A stretch of 64,000 nt of DNA from Cryptomeria japonica (taxonomy: Eukaryota; Streptophyta; Pinopsida; Cupressales; Cupressaceae), in the NCBI RefSeq assembly GCF_030272615.1, contig NC_081414.1, forward strand, positions 768,874,153 to 768,938,152, written 5' to 3'. The notes beneath the pieces are model-generated. The model made no database searches, had not been told where the DNA came from, and saw nothing but the letters and a program-made list of their open reading frames with translations. Positions 1-11,100 of the stretch are shown here, piece by piece. The position numbers and the translations under genes were made by a program. Positions within the stretch are counted from its first letter, which is position 1. Every line of letters starts with the position of its first letter.

Positions 1-236
1 ACTCTCACCAAAACTGCTCATAGATGCAACACCTCCACCAATATCCACATCCTCCCCTCCACCCTCCACCTCCTCTGCAACTGCTGCTATTAGATCTATT
101 TGACCCCTATCTCATCCTCCTCGTCCACCATCTCTCCCTCCTCTATCTCTCTGCTCTCTATCTCTCCCTCCTCCATCTCCCCCACCATCTCTCCCTCTCC
201 CTCTCCCTCTCCCTCTGGGACCCCTGTCGTGTCTAA
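1..236. repeat. Pyrimidine-rich low-complexity tract
   Basis: The + strand is dominated by CTCC, CCTC and CTCT words and ends in six-base CCCTCT units near 190-220. Read on the minus strand it would encode a Gly/Asp/Arg/Glu-rich tail. A similar purine-rich tail follows the plant mobile domain ORF of element B at 36370-36540. I therefore read this as the degenerate 3' tail of the antisense ORF of element A, and not as a + strand gene. Confidence 0.55.
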
Positions 237-237
237 T

Positions 238-1295
238 CTACTGAGCAACAATCAAAATTGTTGGATCTGTTAAAGGTATGGGCCTATGTTGTATCCACCA
301 TACACTATACTGTGTTGTAGTCCCTGGATCTACGACACTAACTCGCCAACCCCACTGAATAGGAGCAACAACATCAAAATCGACAATGGCAACATGAGGC
401 TGCACACATGCACCCCAATCACCGATCTCGAGAGTAGTACGAGTAAAATAAGTTGTCACATTTGGAATACCTTGTATCTCCCCAAAATATCAGAGTACAT
501 GACCAGGAAGATGCATATCAATAACCCTATGACCACCAAAATCTTGCCCAATATATCTCTGCTGTCGGCAAAAAGGAAGGTGTTGGGCATCATCAACCCA
601 ACCAGGACAAGTAAGATAAGGTCTCCATGAGAAGTACTGTAAAATATCAATCTAATGATGCCAATACAAAATGTTACTCGAAGCCCTATGTCTCACTCCA
701 ACAGTGTATCTGTAAGCATATGGCTGCTCTGGCTTTAAATCAACATGTATCACAAGATGAAATATAGCTATGTGCTCCCAAGCCCATATCTACAGCAAAG
801 TAACACCACATCCAATAGATTTATGCTGCATACAATCCCATGCATCTAATGATATAAAGTGATAGGAAGATAGGGACCCCAAGCAAATACTCGTCTATCA
901 ATAACCATATCATGAATCACTCATCCCCATCCAACAAGGAAACCATGGGTACATCTATCAGGGATCAATAATCCAACAACAGTGCAACAAAGATCAACAG
1001 TGAGATCATCATAATCAAAATCATTCCAATGAATCTCATAACGACCTTGGATATGAAGATCATCCTCGGAACACTCAAACAAAGCACACAAGGCAACTAT
1101 CCCATCACTACGATCAAAAGTAACTCGAGCACCAAATAAGGGAATGTGTAGAATATGCCACACATCCTCAAGTGTGATAGACGCCTCACTTGTCGGAAGA
1201 TGAAATGAACAAGTCTCTGAATGCCACCGCTTAATCAAGGCAGTAATCATGGTCCTATTGGCCGTAACCTTAGACAAGTGTGCTATATGATACAA
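238..1295 (-). pseudogene. Antisense ORF of Tat element A, plant mobile domain (PMD), decayed
   Basis: The clearest part is 1295-921 (-). It has a plant mobile domain signature: an LIKRWHSETCSFHLP-like block, then EASITLEDVWHILHIPLFG, then a VVGLLIPDRCTHGFLVGWG-like block. The same architecture recurs at 35300-36160 in element B and at 49720-49960 in element D. Downstream pieces (650-456 and 459-238) are in shifted frames, so the reading frame is broken. PMDs occur in host proteins, in MULE transposons and as an extra ORF between pol and the 3' LTR of Tat-lineage Ty3/gypsy elements. The PPT and LTR that follow on the opposite strand at 2239-2252 favour the last of these. Its function in the element is not established. 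Confidence 0.7.
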
Positions 1296-1395
1296 TCCAA
1301 CCTATCAAAGCAAAGCGATATCCTCTGCATCTAACTCATGATGTCGATCAAGACCATTTGGCCTCGTCTGTCTCACGATCAAGACTGGATAATGC

Positions 1396-1806
1396 TACAA
1401 CATGTGAGAAAAAGCACAATGAATAAGATACATCATTCACATCATGAGAAAATGTAAAGAAATTCATATCATATCAAATATGAACTTATTATATCAAATG
1501 CAAACTAAAATTATCAATTGTGAACTACTTAATGCAAGTGCGAACTGTTTAAAACAAATGCGAACTAAAATTGTCAATTGCGAATTAAAATTAGCAATTG
1601 CGAACTAAAATTTACAATTGCGAATTAACAATCTCATTTGCGAGAAATTTTATCAATTGTGAACTAATATTGGCAATTGCGAACTAATATTAGCAATTGT
1701 GGATAAATCGACAATCAATTGCGAATTTGCTAATTTTTGACACTTTTACAAATCGATGAAAATTTGGAAAAAAAAGACAAAAAAGGGCACAATTTTTGGA
1801 AACTCA
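1396..1806 (-). repeat. Putative intron of the antisense ORF with a ~20-bp minisatellite
   Basis: Between about 1480 and 1735 a degenerate unit of about 20 bp recurs roughly a dozen times. Its core is CAATTGCGAACTAAAATTAG, with variants TGTGAAC and GCGAATT. On the minus strand this block lies between a possible splice donor (GGTATG|GTGAGT, near 1806) and a possible acceptor (TTGTAG, near 1396) upstream of the PMD exon. Comparable blocks, with different unit sequences, lie at the same relative place in elements B and D. Confidence 0.5.
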
Positions 1807-2145
1807 CCATACCGCTAGTGCTAGGAGGTCTCTGATACAATTGCACTCGCTCAGACAAATGCAACATCGCTCTATGACCCGCCATCTCGCTCCAAGGACA
1901 TAGAAAGCACTATAATCTCGAAGAATTCTTACAAAGCAAATGAGTGCAAATAAGCTCAAATCAAAACCAATTTTCAATTTAAAGCTCACAATTAGGGCTT
2001 TTGTCACCCTAATGACCGTGGACCCCTCCAACTTCAACGCAGTCATAGCCATACCAAACAAGATCGAAACCTCACCAAACTTCACATGATTGATTACTAG
2101 CATATTTTCGAAAAAATGGTCTTCGTTCCACAAATTTTCAACCAC
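1804..2145 (-). pseudogene. Possible first exon of the element A antisense ORF
   Basis: A 113-codon open stretch reads away from the LTR on the minus strand and ends near a GGTATG|GTGAGT donor-like site. It resembles no family I recognise. Its placement, just inside the PPT and upstream of the minisatellite and PMD exon, makes a 5' exon of the antisense transcript plausible. Elements B and D also have a donor-like site at this place (near 33922 and 48617). The encoded residues are not obviously conserved among the three. Confidence 0.3.
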
Positions 2146-2238
2146 TTTTTTTGAGGGGGCATATTTATACCCTAAATGTTGCTAGGGCATATAAATTTTT
2201 TTGTTTTCTTTGAAACAACATCATTCCGACATTGTGTC

Positions 2239-2251
2239 AAAGAGGGGCAAA
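2239..2251 (+). promoter_or_regulatory. Polypurine tract of Tat element A
   Basis: AAAGAGGGGCAAA directly precedes TGCAGACACC, the start of the LTR. The same purine block abuts TGTAGACA on the minus strand in elements B (33414-33427) and D (48220-48233). This fixes element A in + orientation and its PMD ORF as antisense. Confidence 0.75.
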
Positions 2252-2409
2252 TGCAGACACCTAAAAATGTCTCATTAATTCTACACTAATTATTCAGCTA
2301 TTTAATTAAGTAATTCTTTAATTATTTGATTAAATTAAATATTTATTTTGATCAGAATATTTACCATTTCTAATTATTGAATTTCTATCATTTCATCATT
2401 TAATCAATT

Positions 2410-2428
2410 AACCCTATCTCAATTATTA
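2410..2428 (+). repeat. Left target-site duplication of LINE-1
   Basis: AACCCTATCTCAATTATTA is identical to 4229-4247. The flanking bases differ (T and T here, C and A there), so 19 bp is the full extent. Confidence 0.9.
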
Positions 2429-2557
2429 TTTTTTGATCGATAACCAGGATAATATATTGCTTAAAATAGGAAAGATTTACATCCAAAGAGCAGATAGACA
2501 GTCTGCCACAACATGGGGTCTCGCCCCTACTACAACAAAGGAACCCAAAAAAAAACA

Positions 2558-3430
2558 CTAGACCAACAGGGCCAACAGCCACAAAAAGATCTCACATACA
2601 TACACATACCCCACACAAAAAGGACCTGATTGGCCCAGAGGACCCATCCACCGAAACCAACCCAAGGCCTCTTCCCTTGAGAAGTTAGGAATACCCGACT
2701 GGGCCCTTGCATCATGCATCACACTCCCTCCACCTGGCACCATTCCCGACCTGCCACCACATAGTGAAACACGCTCCACCACCTTTGCCTGCTTCCGTGG
2801 AATCTGATTGCGAACCATAGGCCTCCCATCCTCATCCAGAGGAGCCTCAGACCGAATTGGGGTCACCTTCCCGCAAATCTTCACTCGCTTAGTTGGCCCC
2901 AACTCACGCACAAACTGCACAATCTCTCCCCATCCCTTCCTTGCATTCTCCACTTGCAGATCAATCGATCGGGAAGCCGACCAAATTACAAATGACTGCA
3001 GCTCCCCCACATCAATGCCAATCCTCCGCCATGGTCCTACCATCGATTTCAACCATTCGCCAACAATGGCTTGAGCCACCACTTCCTGCAAACCACCCGC
3101 CTATTTGGGTCTCAGCACCAATGATGCGACCTGCTGCACTTCCTCCATCAACTTTCCCACCAGCAAGGCCAGGGCAACGAACAACGACGAGATATCAAGG
3201 TTAGTTCTAGGCCAACAGTCAGACACTAAAAATTCCTCCCCAAACATCAACCTCATTGCCCTCCAAAAATCCTCTCCATCCACCTTGAAGGCATTCATCA
3301 ACCTATTGCTCAAGATCAGGCCACGAAAAGCAGGCATTTGCCTGTCCGTCATCAAGAAAAAATTTGCCTCCATCCTGACTCGCCTTTGCACCAAAACCTG
3401 CACACACAACCAACATTGAAAACCAACCAC
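2558..3430 (-). CDS. Unknown ORF downstream of RNase H in LINE-1
   Basis: A frame of about 290 codons runs from an ATG at 3430 to 2558, interrupted only by one TAG after LVLRPK near 3100. I recognise no domain. One block, WRAMRLMFGEEFLV, resembles VEWALRMLLGEDWLM in the frame found at the same position of LINE-2 (25970-25230). Both lie between RNase H and the A-tail. This could be a third ORF of this LINE lineage or a transduced host fragment; the resemblance between two separate copies favours the former. Family membership is inferred by eye only. Confidence 0.45.
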
Positions 3431-3686
3431 TACAAAATGCTAGGGAGCAAAAAACAAAGGCCTTAAAAAGCCACCACCATCATATGACATGATTGCTCCA
3501 CACGAATCAGAGAAAAGACAAGCATCATCACCAAGCCTTCACACCAATTGCCTCCATCATCACCCATCACCGTTAAGCCACTTGCAATAACATCGTAGAT
3601 CACAATCCACGAGGATCATTACTTCTCACAAGTCCAGGGTCACAAACAGTCATTTCAAAAACAAACTCGGGTTCACTTTCCTAAGT

Positions 3687-4200
3687 TTAAGCAATACAAC
3701 CAAAATCATGAGAACTAACATTTCTAAAGTCCTCGAACAATCTAAAGTTATTTTCCAAAGAGCCATTCGCTCCCACATTTGAAAGCTTGTCAGCTTCCAC
3801 ATTTGCTTCTCTGAGGACGTGAGTCACCTTAAAATCTTCAAACCCACACAAAAGAAGTCTCATTCTTCGAACGTGCTTGTCTAAGTGCAATGCCTCCATT
3901 CGACCTCTAGCTATCCCATTCACTACAATCTGAGAGTCTCCCTCCAAATGGAGTTTTTTCACTCCCAATTTCTTAGCCATGAGAATGGCTTCTAATGTCG
4001 CTTGACACTTAGCAACGTTGTTCGATCTGTCCACCAATCTTCTAGCTCCTATGGCTAGAATATTGCCACAATCATCCCGGACAATTACCCCAACTCCAGA
4101 GACCCCTAGATTACCCCTCGAAGCGCCATCAAAATTAACCTTAGTCCACCCTTTATCTGGCAGAGCCCACTCTTGTCTTGATGCACCCTTCCTCTGAGGA
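3687..4200 (-). pseudogene. LINE-1 C-terminal RNase H (RVT_3-like) domain
   Basis: The open frame from 4037 to 3687, extended upstream in frame, carries the RNase H landmarks in order. These are VNFDGASRGN (first Asp), a CQATLEAILMAKKLG block with the Glu, LHLEGDSQIVV (second Asp) and VLREANVEADKLSN (last Asp retained). This domain in plant LINEs degrades the RNA strand of the RNA/DNA hybrid during target-primed reverse transcription. The RT that should precede it was lost by 5' truncation, so this copy cannot act alone. Confidence 0.8.
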
Positions 4201-4228
4201 TTAGCCCTCAGAAGCCCATTAGCAGACC

Positions 4229-4247
4229 AACCCTATCTCAATTATTA
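4229..4247 (+). repeat. Right target-site duplication of LINE-1
   Basis: Second copy of AACCCTATCTCAATTATTA. The AT-rich LTR sequence resumes directly after it. Confidence 0.9.
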
Positions 4248-5222
4248 ATTAAATATAAATTATTTAATTAATTGCGACATTTTCCTTAGTTAAATAATCT
4301 TTATTATTTAATTAATTCAATTTCCTATGATTAAATAATTTCATTTAAATTATTTAATTAATTATTTTAATTCTTCCAATCTCCAAATTCTAATTCCGAT
4401 TAATTCCATCTAATTTCATGTCATTTTCCCCAAATTCGAATTTCACTTAATTTCGATTAATTTCATTTCTTCCAAATTCATATTTCATCAAATCTGAATT
4501 TCAATTAATTTCATGTGCATTTCAACATTTGAAAGTCCAAATTCAAATCCAAATTGAAAATGAAAATCAAATTCAATTTCAAAATCCTTCAACACATGCT
4601 AAAATTAGAACTGATTGATCAAATTAGTTATTTAATTAGTTAACTCAGATAACTCATCAATCACCCTTTTTAACACTCAATCACCTTTTCTGACTGATCA
4701 ATTAATCCACTTACCTCTCTAATCAATTCAGTCATCTGATTCATCAACTCAGTCAACTAGCTAGTCTATTCAATCTACTGGTTAATCAATCCAGTTGACT
4801 CCTCAATCAATTCCGTTAACAGATTGATCTAATGAGTTAACAGATCAATCCATTTCAGTTATTTGTCAATCAACACTTGAGTTCAAATTCTCACCTCCTT
4901 TGTGTTGAAAATCTATAAATTCAACTTGTTTTCTCAATTCAAGCTAGAATCACAGTCTTCAAAGTTATTGTCCATCTTATGCAGGAATCCCAGTGCAACA
5001 CCCGAGGGCCACCTACATCAACAATAATAGAGAAGAGCAATGGAAGCTTCATCACATCAATTGAGGGAGTTTAAATTAGATTTAATTTCATTATGCAACT
5101 GACTTGATGTTATTTCATTGTAATTTAGAAGTAATTTGATTAGATTAGAGTTGGCGATTTGCTCTGATAATCTAATTATGTTATTTACGCTTAATTTACC
5201 CCTGAATATAGTTATCCCAACA

Positions 5223-7000
5223 CTCTATTTTTTTATTTAGTACAGTGGATCATAAAAGGCCAATATGTCTTGGTGATAAGCCAAGTTTTTCACAGTGGGG
5301 GTGATGTTGGTAGGATAGAGCCGAGCTATACTTACCACAAACCAAGTGTGCCGCATCTAGCTAACCTACAACATGTCCAAAATGCATACCAAGAATAAGG
5401 GACACATTCCTTTACATAATTATATACATATATAAGTAGAAGATATGGTATGATAGTAAGGATATGGGAGAATATAATAGCGATATAATAAGAAGATAAA
5501 AAAAAAGCAAGTAAAGAATGATGTATAAGTATGTGAAGATTGTATCTAAGATTTATGATATAAAATAAATATAGTTATATATTGCATATTACTATATCGA
5601 GTACTTGATGAGTTATGATAGATAATTGTAAATGTATAATTTTATTAAATTTTACATATTCTATTCTACCACATCCTTCTGTAATCTACCATGTTAGCCT
5701 CAAACCTTCTCTTATCGCTCTCATTTGGGTAAAAATACAACTCAAGAAAATCAATCTTAGATCTTTGATCTACACCTTATTCTTGCCAATGACAACAATT
5801 TGTTACAACCATTTGATGCTGAAATTACTCCAAAGTCAACAATCCATTCCACATTTAATGCTTTTAGATCTAAACGCCCCATTTTTGTTTCATTCCCCTT
5901 ATTGACTACCTTGGATGCTATTGTTCTTGTAATATTATTCCTTAGATACAACTATGTTACTGTAAATACAGTCATCATACAACTAATTAGCAAATCACCT
6001 TTCTAGGATTGATCTATTCACACTTACCTTAAGATTACTTTGGCTTTTTTTGTGTTTTTTTTCACTTCATAGATTGAGACATGCGTTCTCATAACTTGAA
6101 ACACCCATTGCATGTAGATTTGACACTTGTACACACACTTGTCAAGTGAGCTCACTAGAGTTCCATCTTTGGAAGGTCAGTGAGTTGTTCAATTCTACTT
6201 TCCTATCTCATCTACCTTGCCTATATATGCAAGGTTCCTTATTGTATTCATACACTCTTTATTTTATATTGATAGACATATTATTGTGTTGTGTTTCACT
6301 CCACAAAGATTATCAATTCACACTTTCAAAACTTAACTAATTCTAATAAACTATTGTAATTGTATTTACAACTTTTTAAAACTATATTTTCTACTTTAAT
6401 ACACACCTTTTAAAATTAATTCACACCCTTATACCCAAATAATCATATACTCTACTTATAAAATTTAAATGAAAACACAACAACAATAATAGTCACCAAC
6501 TTTAAGCTTCCCTATTATTAGTCTAGTGTAACAAGTTGGAACAATATAGATAAGTTTGAATATATGACGAAGCATTTCACAATGTTCCAATTATAACAAA
6601 GAAAGCTCAACTAAGTATTTAGTGCAATGCTTGGTTTTGGATTTGGATGTAGTCCACAAAATCATAAATAAGTTCCAATGTAAATTATGGGCATTCCTTC
6701 TTTTCAAAACACATGCATTTATGAAAGGAGACCACTTATTCTTTGATTTTTACTATATTATCATCATAAAATTTTGTTAATTAGATTTAACGTACTAAAT
6801 TTTTATTAATTAAGGTCAAAGAGGTTACAAATGAAGACCTAATTCTCCAATAAGCCCAAACTTCAAAAACTCATGATTACAATTTATTCTTTGAATAGCC
6901 GAAACTTCCAGAATTTATAATTGCTTTATACCCCACAAATGACATGTCACTCTGGTGAGAAACAACACTAGTTGGTAGGTGTTTTTGTGCCCAAACCACC
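5223..7000. other. AT-rich intergenic sequence, nothing recognised
   Basis: The stretch between the element A LTR and the clock gene promoter region is AT-rich with only short chance frames. A minus-strand piece at 5951-5757 contains EWIVDFG, loosely like a copia protease (WIVDSG). The following residues do not fit, so no element is called. Confidence 0.5.
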
Positions 7001-7023
7001 TGTCAAAAAGAGTGTCGATCTTT

Positions 7024-7173
7024 AAAATATCTTTTGCTTTTCGATGTGAGGAGCACTTTTCTTCCACGTATACAACTTTTTGAGATAGCAATGGTGGAAA
7101 CTAGCGAAGAAATATCTTTCCACGTATACAACTTTTTGAGATAGCAATGGTGGAAACTAGCGAAGAAATATCT
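7024..7173 (+). promoter_or_regulatory. Evening-element-like cluster upstream of the TOC1-like gene
   Basis: An exact evening element, AAAATATCT, lies at 7024-7032. Two further AAATATCT cores lie at 7110-7117 and 7166-7173. The latter two come from an exact 56-bp tandem duplication (7062-7117 and 7118-7173), each copy also holding CCACGTA. In Arabidopsis the evening element is bound by CCA1/LHY/RVE MYB factors and gates evening genes including TOC1. The cluster is about 1.0-1.16 kb upstream of the ATG. Function here is inferred from motif and position. Confidence 0.45.
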
Positions 7174-7294
7174 TTCCAGTTTTTTATATCCACCCAAGTT
7201 GGGGAAATTATGGTCCTGATAATGGAGGAAACCCCACCAAAAGTGCAGAGGTCGGGAGTGTGTCACGCAAAAATCAACAGCTTTGTTGGGAAAT

Positions 7295-7302
7295 GACGTG
7301 GC
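7295..7302 (+). promoter_or_regulatory. ACGT-core (G-box/ABRE-like) element
   Basis: GACGTGGC lies about 0.9 kb upstream of the ATG, next to a GC-rich GCGGGCGCG. ACGT cores with GGC flanks are typical bZIP sites. There is no direct evidence for use. Confidence 0.3.
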
Positions 7303-7479
7303 GGGCGCGTACACCATCCCTGAGTACATCCGCAGAGAAAAAATATATGCAACTGGGAAAATGTCTCCATCCATTTATTATTTTATTACGTTTGAATATC
7401 TCCCACATTCTTATAATATTACATTTTTTATGAACGTTTTGCTTGAATTCTCGAAACCCTCCTTGGATATATCTTACAG

Positions 7480-8187
7480 AGGATTGAATTCTAGCTTCGA
7501 ATCCGCAGCCTTTACCGGGCGGCTGGATGTGGTTGGTTGTTTCGGCTTCCTCTGGAGTAAAGCAGCGATTTTTTGAAAGATTTTGGGGGCTTGGATCTGT
7601 GGATCGGTGCAGGCAGGGGTCTGAGGTTGGATTCCCGTTCGTTTGAGCCAAGTTTCGGCGAAAAATTCGTGCAAGGGCACTTGCTTTCATGCAGATTGGT
7701 GAAAACTTTATGTATTCGGCCGTAGACGCATTCGGAGCTCGACGATGCAGGAATAAGACGGCCGTGCAAACCTTTCATCAGTTTGTCTTCGGGTTCTACA
7801 ATTATCCGCTGTTTTCGCCTTCCTGACATTTTTCTAATAGGTATGAAAAATAGCAGGAAAATGTGTTAAATTGTGAAATATAGGTACAGAAAAAGAAAAA
7901 AACTAAATGCTCTTTTCTAAAATAAAGAAGAGGAAAAAAAATACAGTTAGTAAATAAAGAAGAGAAAAAAATATACAGTATTTGAAAAATATTCTGACAG
8001 AAGGTTTAAAAAAGAGAGAAAGAGCGTGTATCTCGGTTTAGCTAAAAATTAGAGTGCATATCTATGTTGGATTTAGTTTAGCTAGCGGTGATATTGGATA
8101 CGATGAAGACAATCACGGATTCATAACAGTGACGCGGGGTTTTGCTTTTTGACGGGTAATTATTATTGTGGGAGCGGGCTTGAGAAG
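7480..8187 (+). promoter_or_regulatory. GC-richer leader region of the TOC1-like gene
   Basis: Base composition rises sharply from about 7480 to 7830 compared with the AT-rich flank, as expected for transcribed leader. A donor-like TAG|GTATGA is present at about 7840 and an acceptor-like TTTAGCTAG at about 8089, so a 5' UTR intron is possible. Long minus-strand frames here have no recognisable protein character and are taken as chance frames. The start site cannot be fixed from sequence alone. Confidence 0.35.
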
Positions 8188-11100
8188 ATGGCGCAGGGCG
8201 ATGCAGCGAATGGCGACAGGACGAGCCCAGTGCTGGATCGGAGTAGAGTTCGTATTTTACTTTGCGACAAAGATCCCAAGAATTCACAGCAAGTATTGGA
8301 GTTGCTTCAAAATTGTTCATATCAAGGTATGTTTTCAGCGCCTTGTTCGTCATTTTGTTTGAAGTTCAATATTTGTGTGTTCACGTGTTTATTGATAAAT
8401 TTCACTGCTCTCTCTCATTTATGATTGGCCGGTATTTTTCCATTTCCTTAAGTTATGCTCTGCTCTAACCTTGCCGTTTCTTTGTAGTTCTATATTTAGA
8501 ACTGGACCTCTAGATAAAAACTTGCTAATAGGATTGAAAATTTGGAATTTAAGTTCAATTTTTCTGAGATAGCCTACTAAATTTAAGCTTTACATGGTTT
8601 TATTTAGTTTTTACTCCAAGTCATGGAATTGATATTAGGGCAAGTGTTATAATTTTCAAGAGGTTGTTTCAAATTTGATTAGAGCCACCATGCACATGGT
8701 GAATTTATACTTCTATATGTCATGAAATTTCTCTTTTATGATTGATCGATATCTTGCCCCTTTCCTTATTAAGTTATGCTCCGACATAACCTTGTCTTTT
8801 AGTAGTTCCAGTCTGGATAAATACTTGCTAGTAGGATTGAAAATTGAGAATTTAAGGTCAAATATTCTGTTAGTAAATTTAAGCGTTATATTGTTTCATT
8901 TAAAGTTTTACTCCAAGTCATGGGATTGATATTAGGGCAAGTGTTTGATAATTTCGAAGAAGTTGTTTTGAATTTGATTATAGTCACCATGCACATGCCA
9001 AATTTATACATCTATGTGTCATTAAATTCCCCTTTTTATGATTGAACGGTATCTTGACCCTTTCCTCAAGTTGTTAAATTTTCTGTGTAAGCCTTCTATG
9101 GTTCGTTAATAATGCAGCAGGACTGGCCCTGATGATAACATGTGTGTACTCTGCAGAAGAGGCACATATTCAATTCCAAAAGGGGTCAAACTATAGATTA
9201 ATGGAAGAACAATCCCATTGGGGAATTCCACAGAAGGGCATATCATACAGAACAATCCCATTGGGGAATTCCACAGAAGGGCATATCATACACCATATTG
9301 GTTTTTCACTTGGCAGTGACATAAAAATTACCTTTGCCCCTTGTTTATTCTGCCTGCAAGAAAGTCTTTTGGTGTCTGAAAAGACCAATGACAATTTTTA
9401 AGACATTGTTAGTGATTTGAATTTTGAATTCCAATTGAAATGTTCATATAAATATTCCCTCTTGAAACTGAAGTTTGGAAATAAAATATTGAATTCTCTT
9501 TAAGCTTTCTTGACAAAATTTCTCCCCATCTAGCAATTTTAGGCCACATAAGGTTTAGATTTTACTCCATATTTGGGACTGTCTATTGAGCCAAGACTTT
9601 GAATGCCTAGAAATAAGTCCATTTAATTATGTATAGACCTGTATGCCCAAATTTATGATCCTCTCAACAGGGTAAAGGAAAATAATGCAATCTTCAAGAC
9701 TGGCAAGATGGTCCTTTTATTTTGTTGAATTGTTTATTTTTCTGGATGACCAAGTTTTTACCCTTGAGTAATTAAGGAGTTCCCAGTTGACCAGGGAATG
9801 AACCTGGATGGTTTGCTTTTTCTTCTTTGTTACTTTTTGAATTTCTTAATTCTAAATTGAAAACATGAGTTGAATCCAGTTATTTCTGTTTATGTGGCAG
9901 TAACGGCTGTCAATACAGCAAGGCAGGTCATTGGCGTTCTAAATGCAGAGAGCCAGGAAATCGATCTTATTTTGGCCGAGGTGGATCTGCCTAAAGACAA
10001 AGGCTTTAAGATGTTAAAGCACATTATGAGGGAGGAGCACTTACGGCGAATACCTATAGTTAGTGAGTGACCATTTTGCAGCCTGAACAACTAATTGCTG
10101 GTTGTTGGACTATTTTTAGGCATCATACCTTTTAAATACTGAATTATGCCTCTTGAAGAGTTAAGGAAACAATGTTCCTGTTTATGTAACCTTTACATTC
10201 AGTTACTTTTCTTGTTGCTTGGATGATGAGGTACATGTAATATAAAGCGAAAATGTCAGCAAATATCACAGTGCTTGCACATTTTGGACCAAAAATTGCA
10301 TTGAGTTGAAGTACTTGCTTGCCCTAGATAATTTGGATGTGAAGAATGACCATGTATATTTACGTATTGTTTTGGTGCATGTCAGTGATGTCTTCTCAGG
10401 ACGAGGTAACCATTGTTATGAAGTGCTTAAAACTGGGAGCAGCTGATTACCTCGTAAAGCCACTTCGTATCAATGAGCTTCTCAACTTGTGGATTCACAT
10501 GTGGAGAAGAAGGCGAATGGTGCAAGAAGCTTGACCTGAGCCTCAATTGTTTCGTGAGCTTTTCTTTTAGATATTGGAACTTCCTGTTGTCTAGTAGTTT
10601 GACTTTGTATTATGACTTTCAAAATGTTTGCAACCATACTTACAACAACAGATGCCTTTATCATTGTGCATTGGCAGCTGGGATTGGCAGAGAAGAATGT
10701 TATTGGTAGAAACTTGAACCATGATTTTGATTTGCTCGCATCAGATCCCAGCGAATCCAACACCAACAGTAACACTTTGTTCTCAGATGATACTGATGAC
10801 AAGAAACTAAGAAGCTGCACTGGACCTGAAACCAGTACTCTAGCCACACCTCCTGAGTGCCAGGTACAATGAATGTTAAAATAATTGAAGTCTTTAGTCT
10901 CTAAATTTTCTTATTTCTTAGTCTTGTAGGATTAAGATAAAAGACATATTTTTCTTTCTTTTGGATAAAGTAAGAGGAGTTTTTCTCTATGTGAAATTCT
11001 CTAGAGAGACATGTTAGTCCAAAGAGAGGCAGCCATATGAAATTCTAACATTTATCTTTAAAGTATCTGTGTCTGAAGGAGGTTTTATTTGTAGACCATC

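Larger units (their letters stand above)
2429..4228 (-). mobile_element. LINE-1: 5'-truncated non-LTR retrotransposon
   Basis: A minus-strand LINE sits in the element A LTR between perfect 19-bp target-site duplications. Its 3' end, near 2429, has the familiar plant LINE ending: a stretch close to ATATTATCCTGGTTATCGAT, then an A-rich tail. The 5' end at 4228 is truncated just before the C-terminal RNase H, so reverse transcriptase is missing. Unusually, about 1.2 kb lies between the end of RNase H and the tail, and this contains a second long reading frame (3430-2558). The perfect TSDs suggest a fairly recent insertion. Confidence 0.88.
2252..5222 (+). mobile_element. 3' LTR of Tat element A, split by LINE-1
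   Basis: The LTR starts TGCAGACACCTAAAAATG after the PPT. It is strongly AT-rich, with TTAATTAAATAATT runs, and carries a TATA-like CTATAAAT at 4913-4920. The right end is tentative; I place it at the CA of ATCCCAACA near 5222. Without the LINE insertion and one TSD it is about 1.15 kb. The 5' LTR lies outside the window, so no target-site duplication can be tested. A TATA context much like this one occurs on the minus strand at about 30991-31005, suggesting a related LTR there. Confidence 0.6.

Noticed and set aside
238-1295. MULE transposase-associated PMD gene
   Set aside because: A PMD can occur in MULEs, but the opposite-strand PPT and LTR at 2239-2252, and the same layout in elements B and D, fit the Tat antisense ORF better. 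No MULE terminal inverted repeats were seen.
5757-5951. Copia protease-like EWIVDFG stretch (-)
   Set aside because: Only a few residues fit; the following His-containing motif and the downstream domains are absent.
7274-7829. Minus-strand frames of 100-138 codons upstream of the TOC1-like gene
   Set aside because: They lie in the GC-richer leader region, overlap in different frames and show no recognisable domain.
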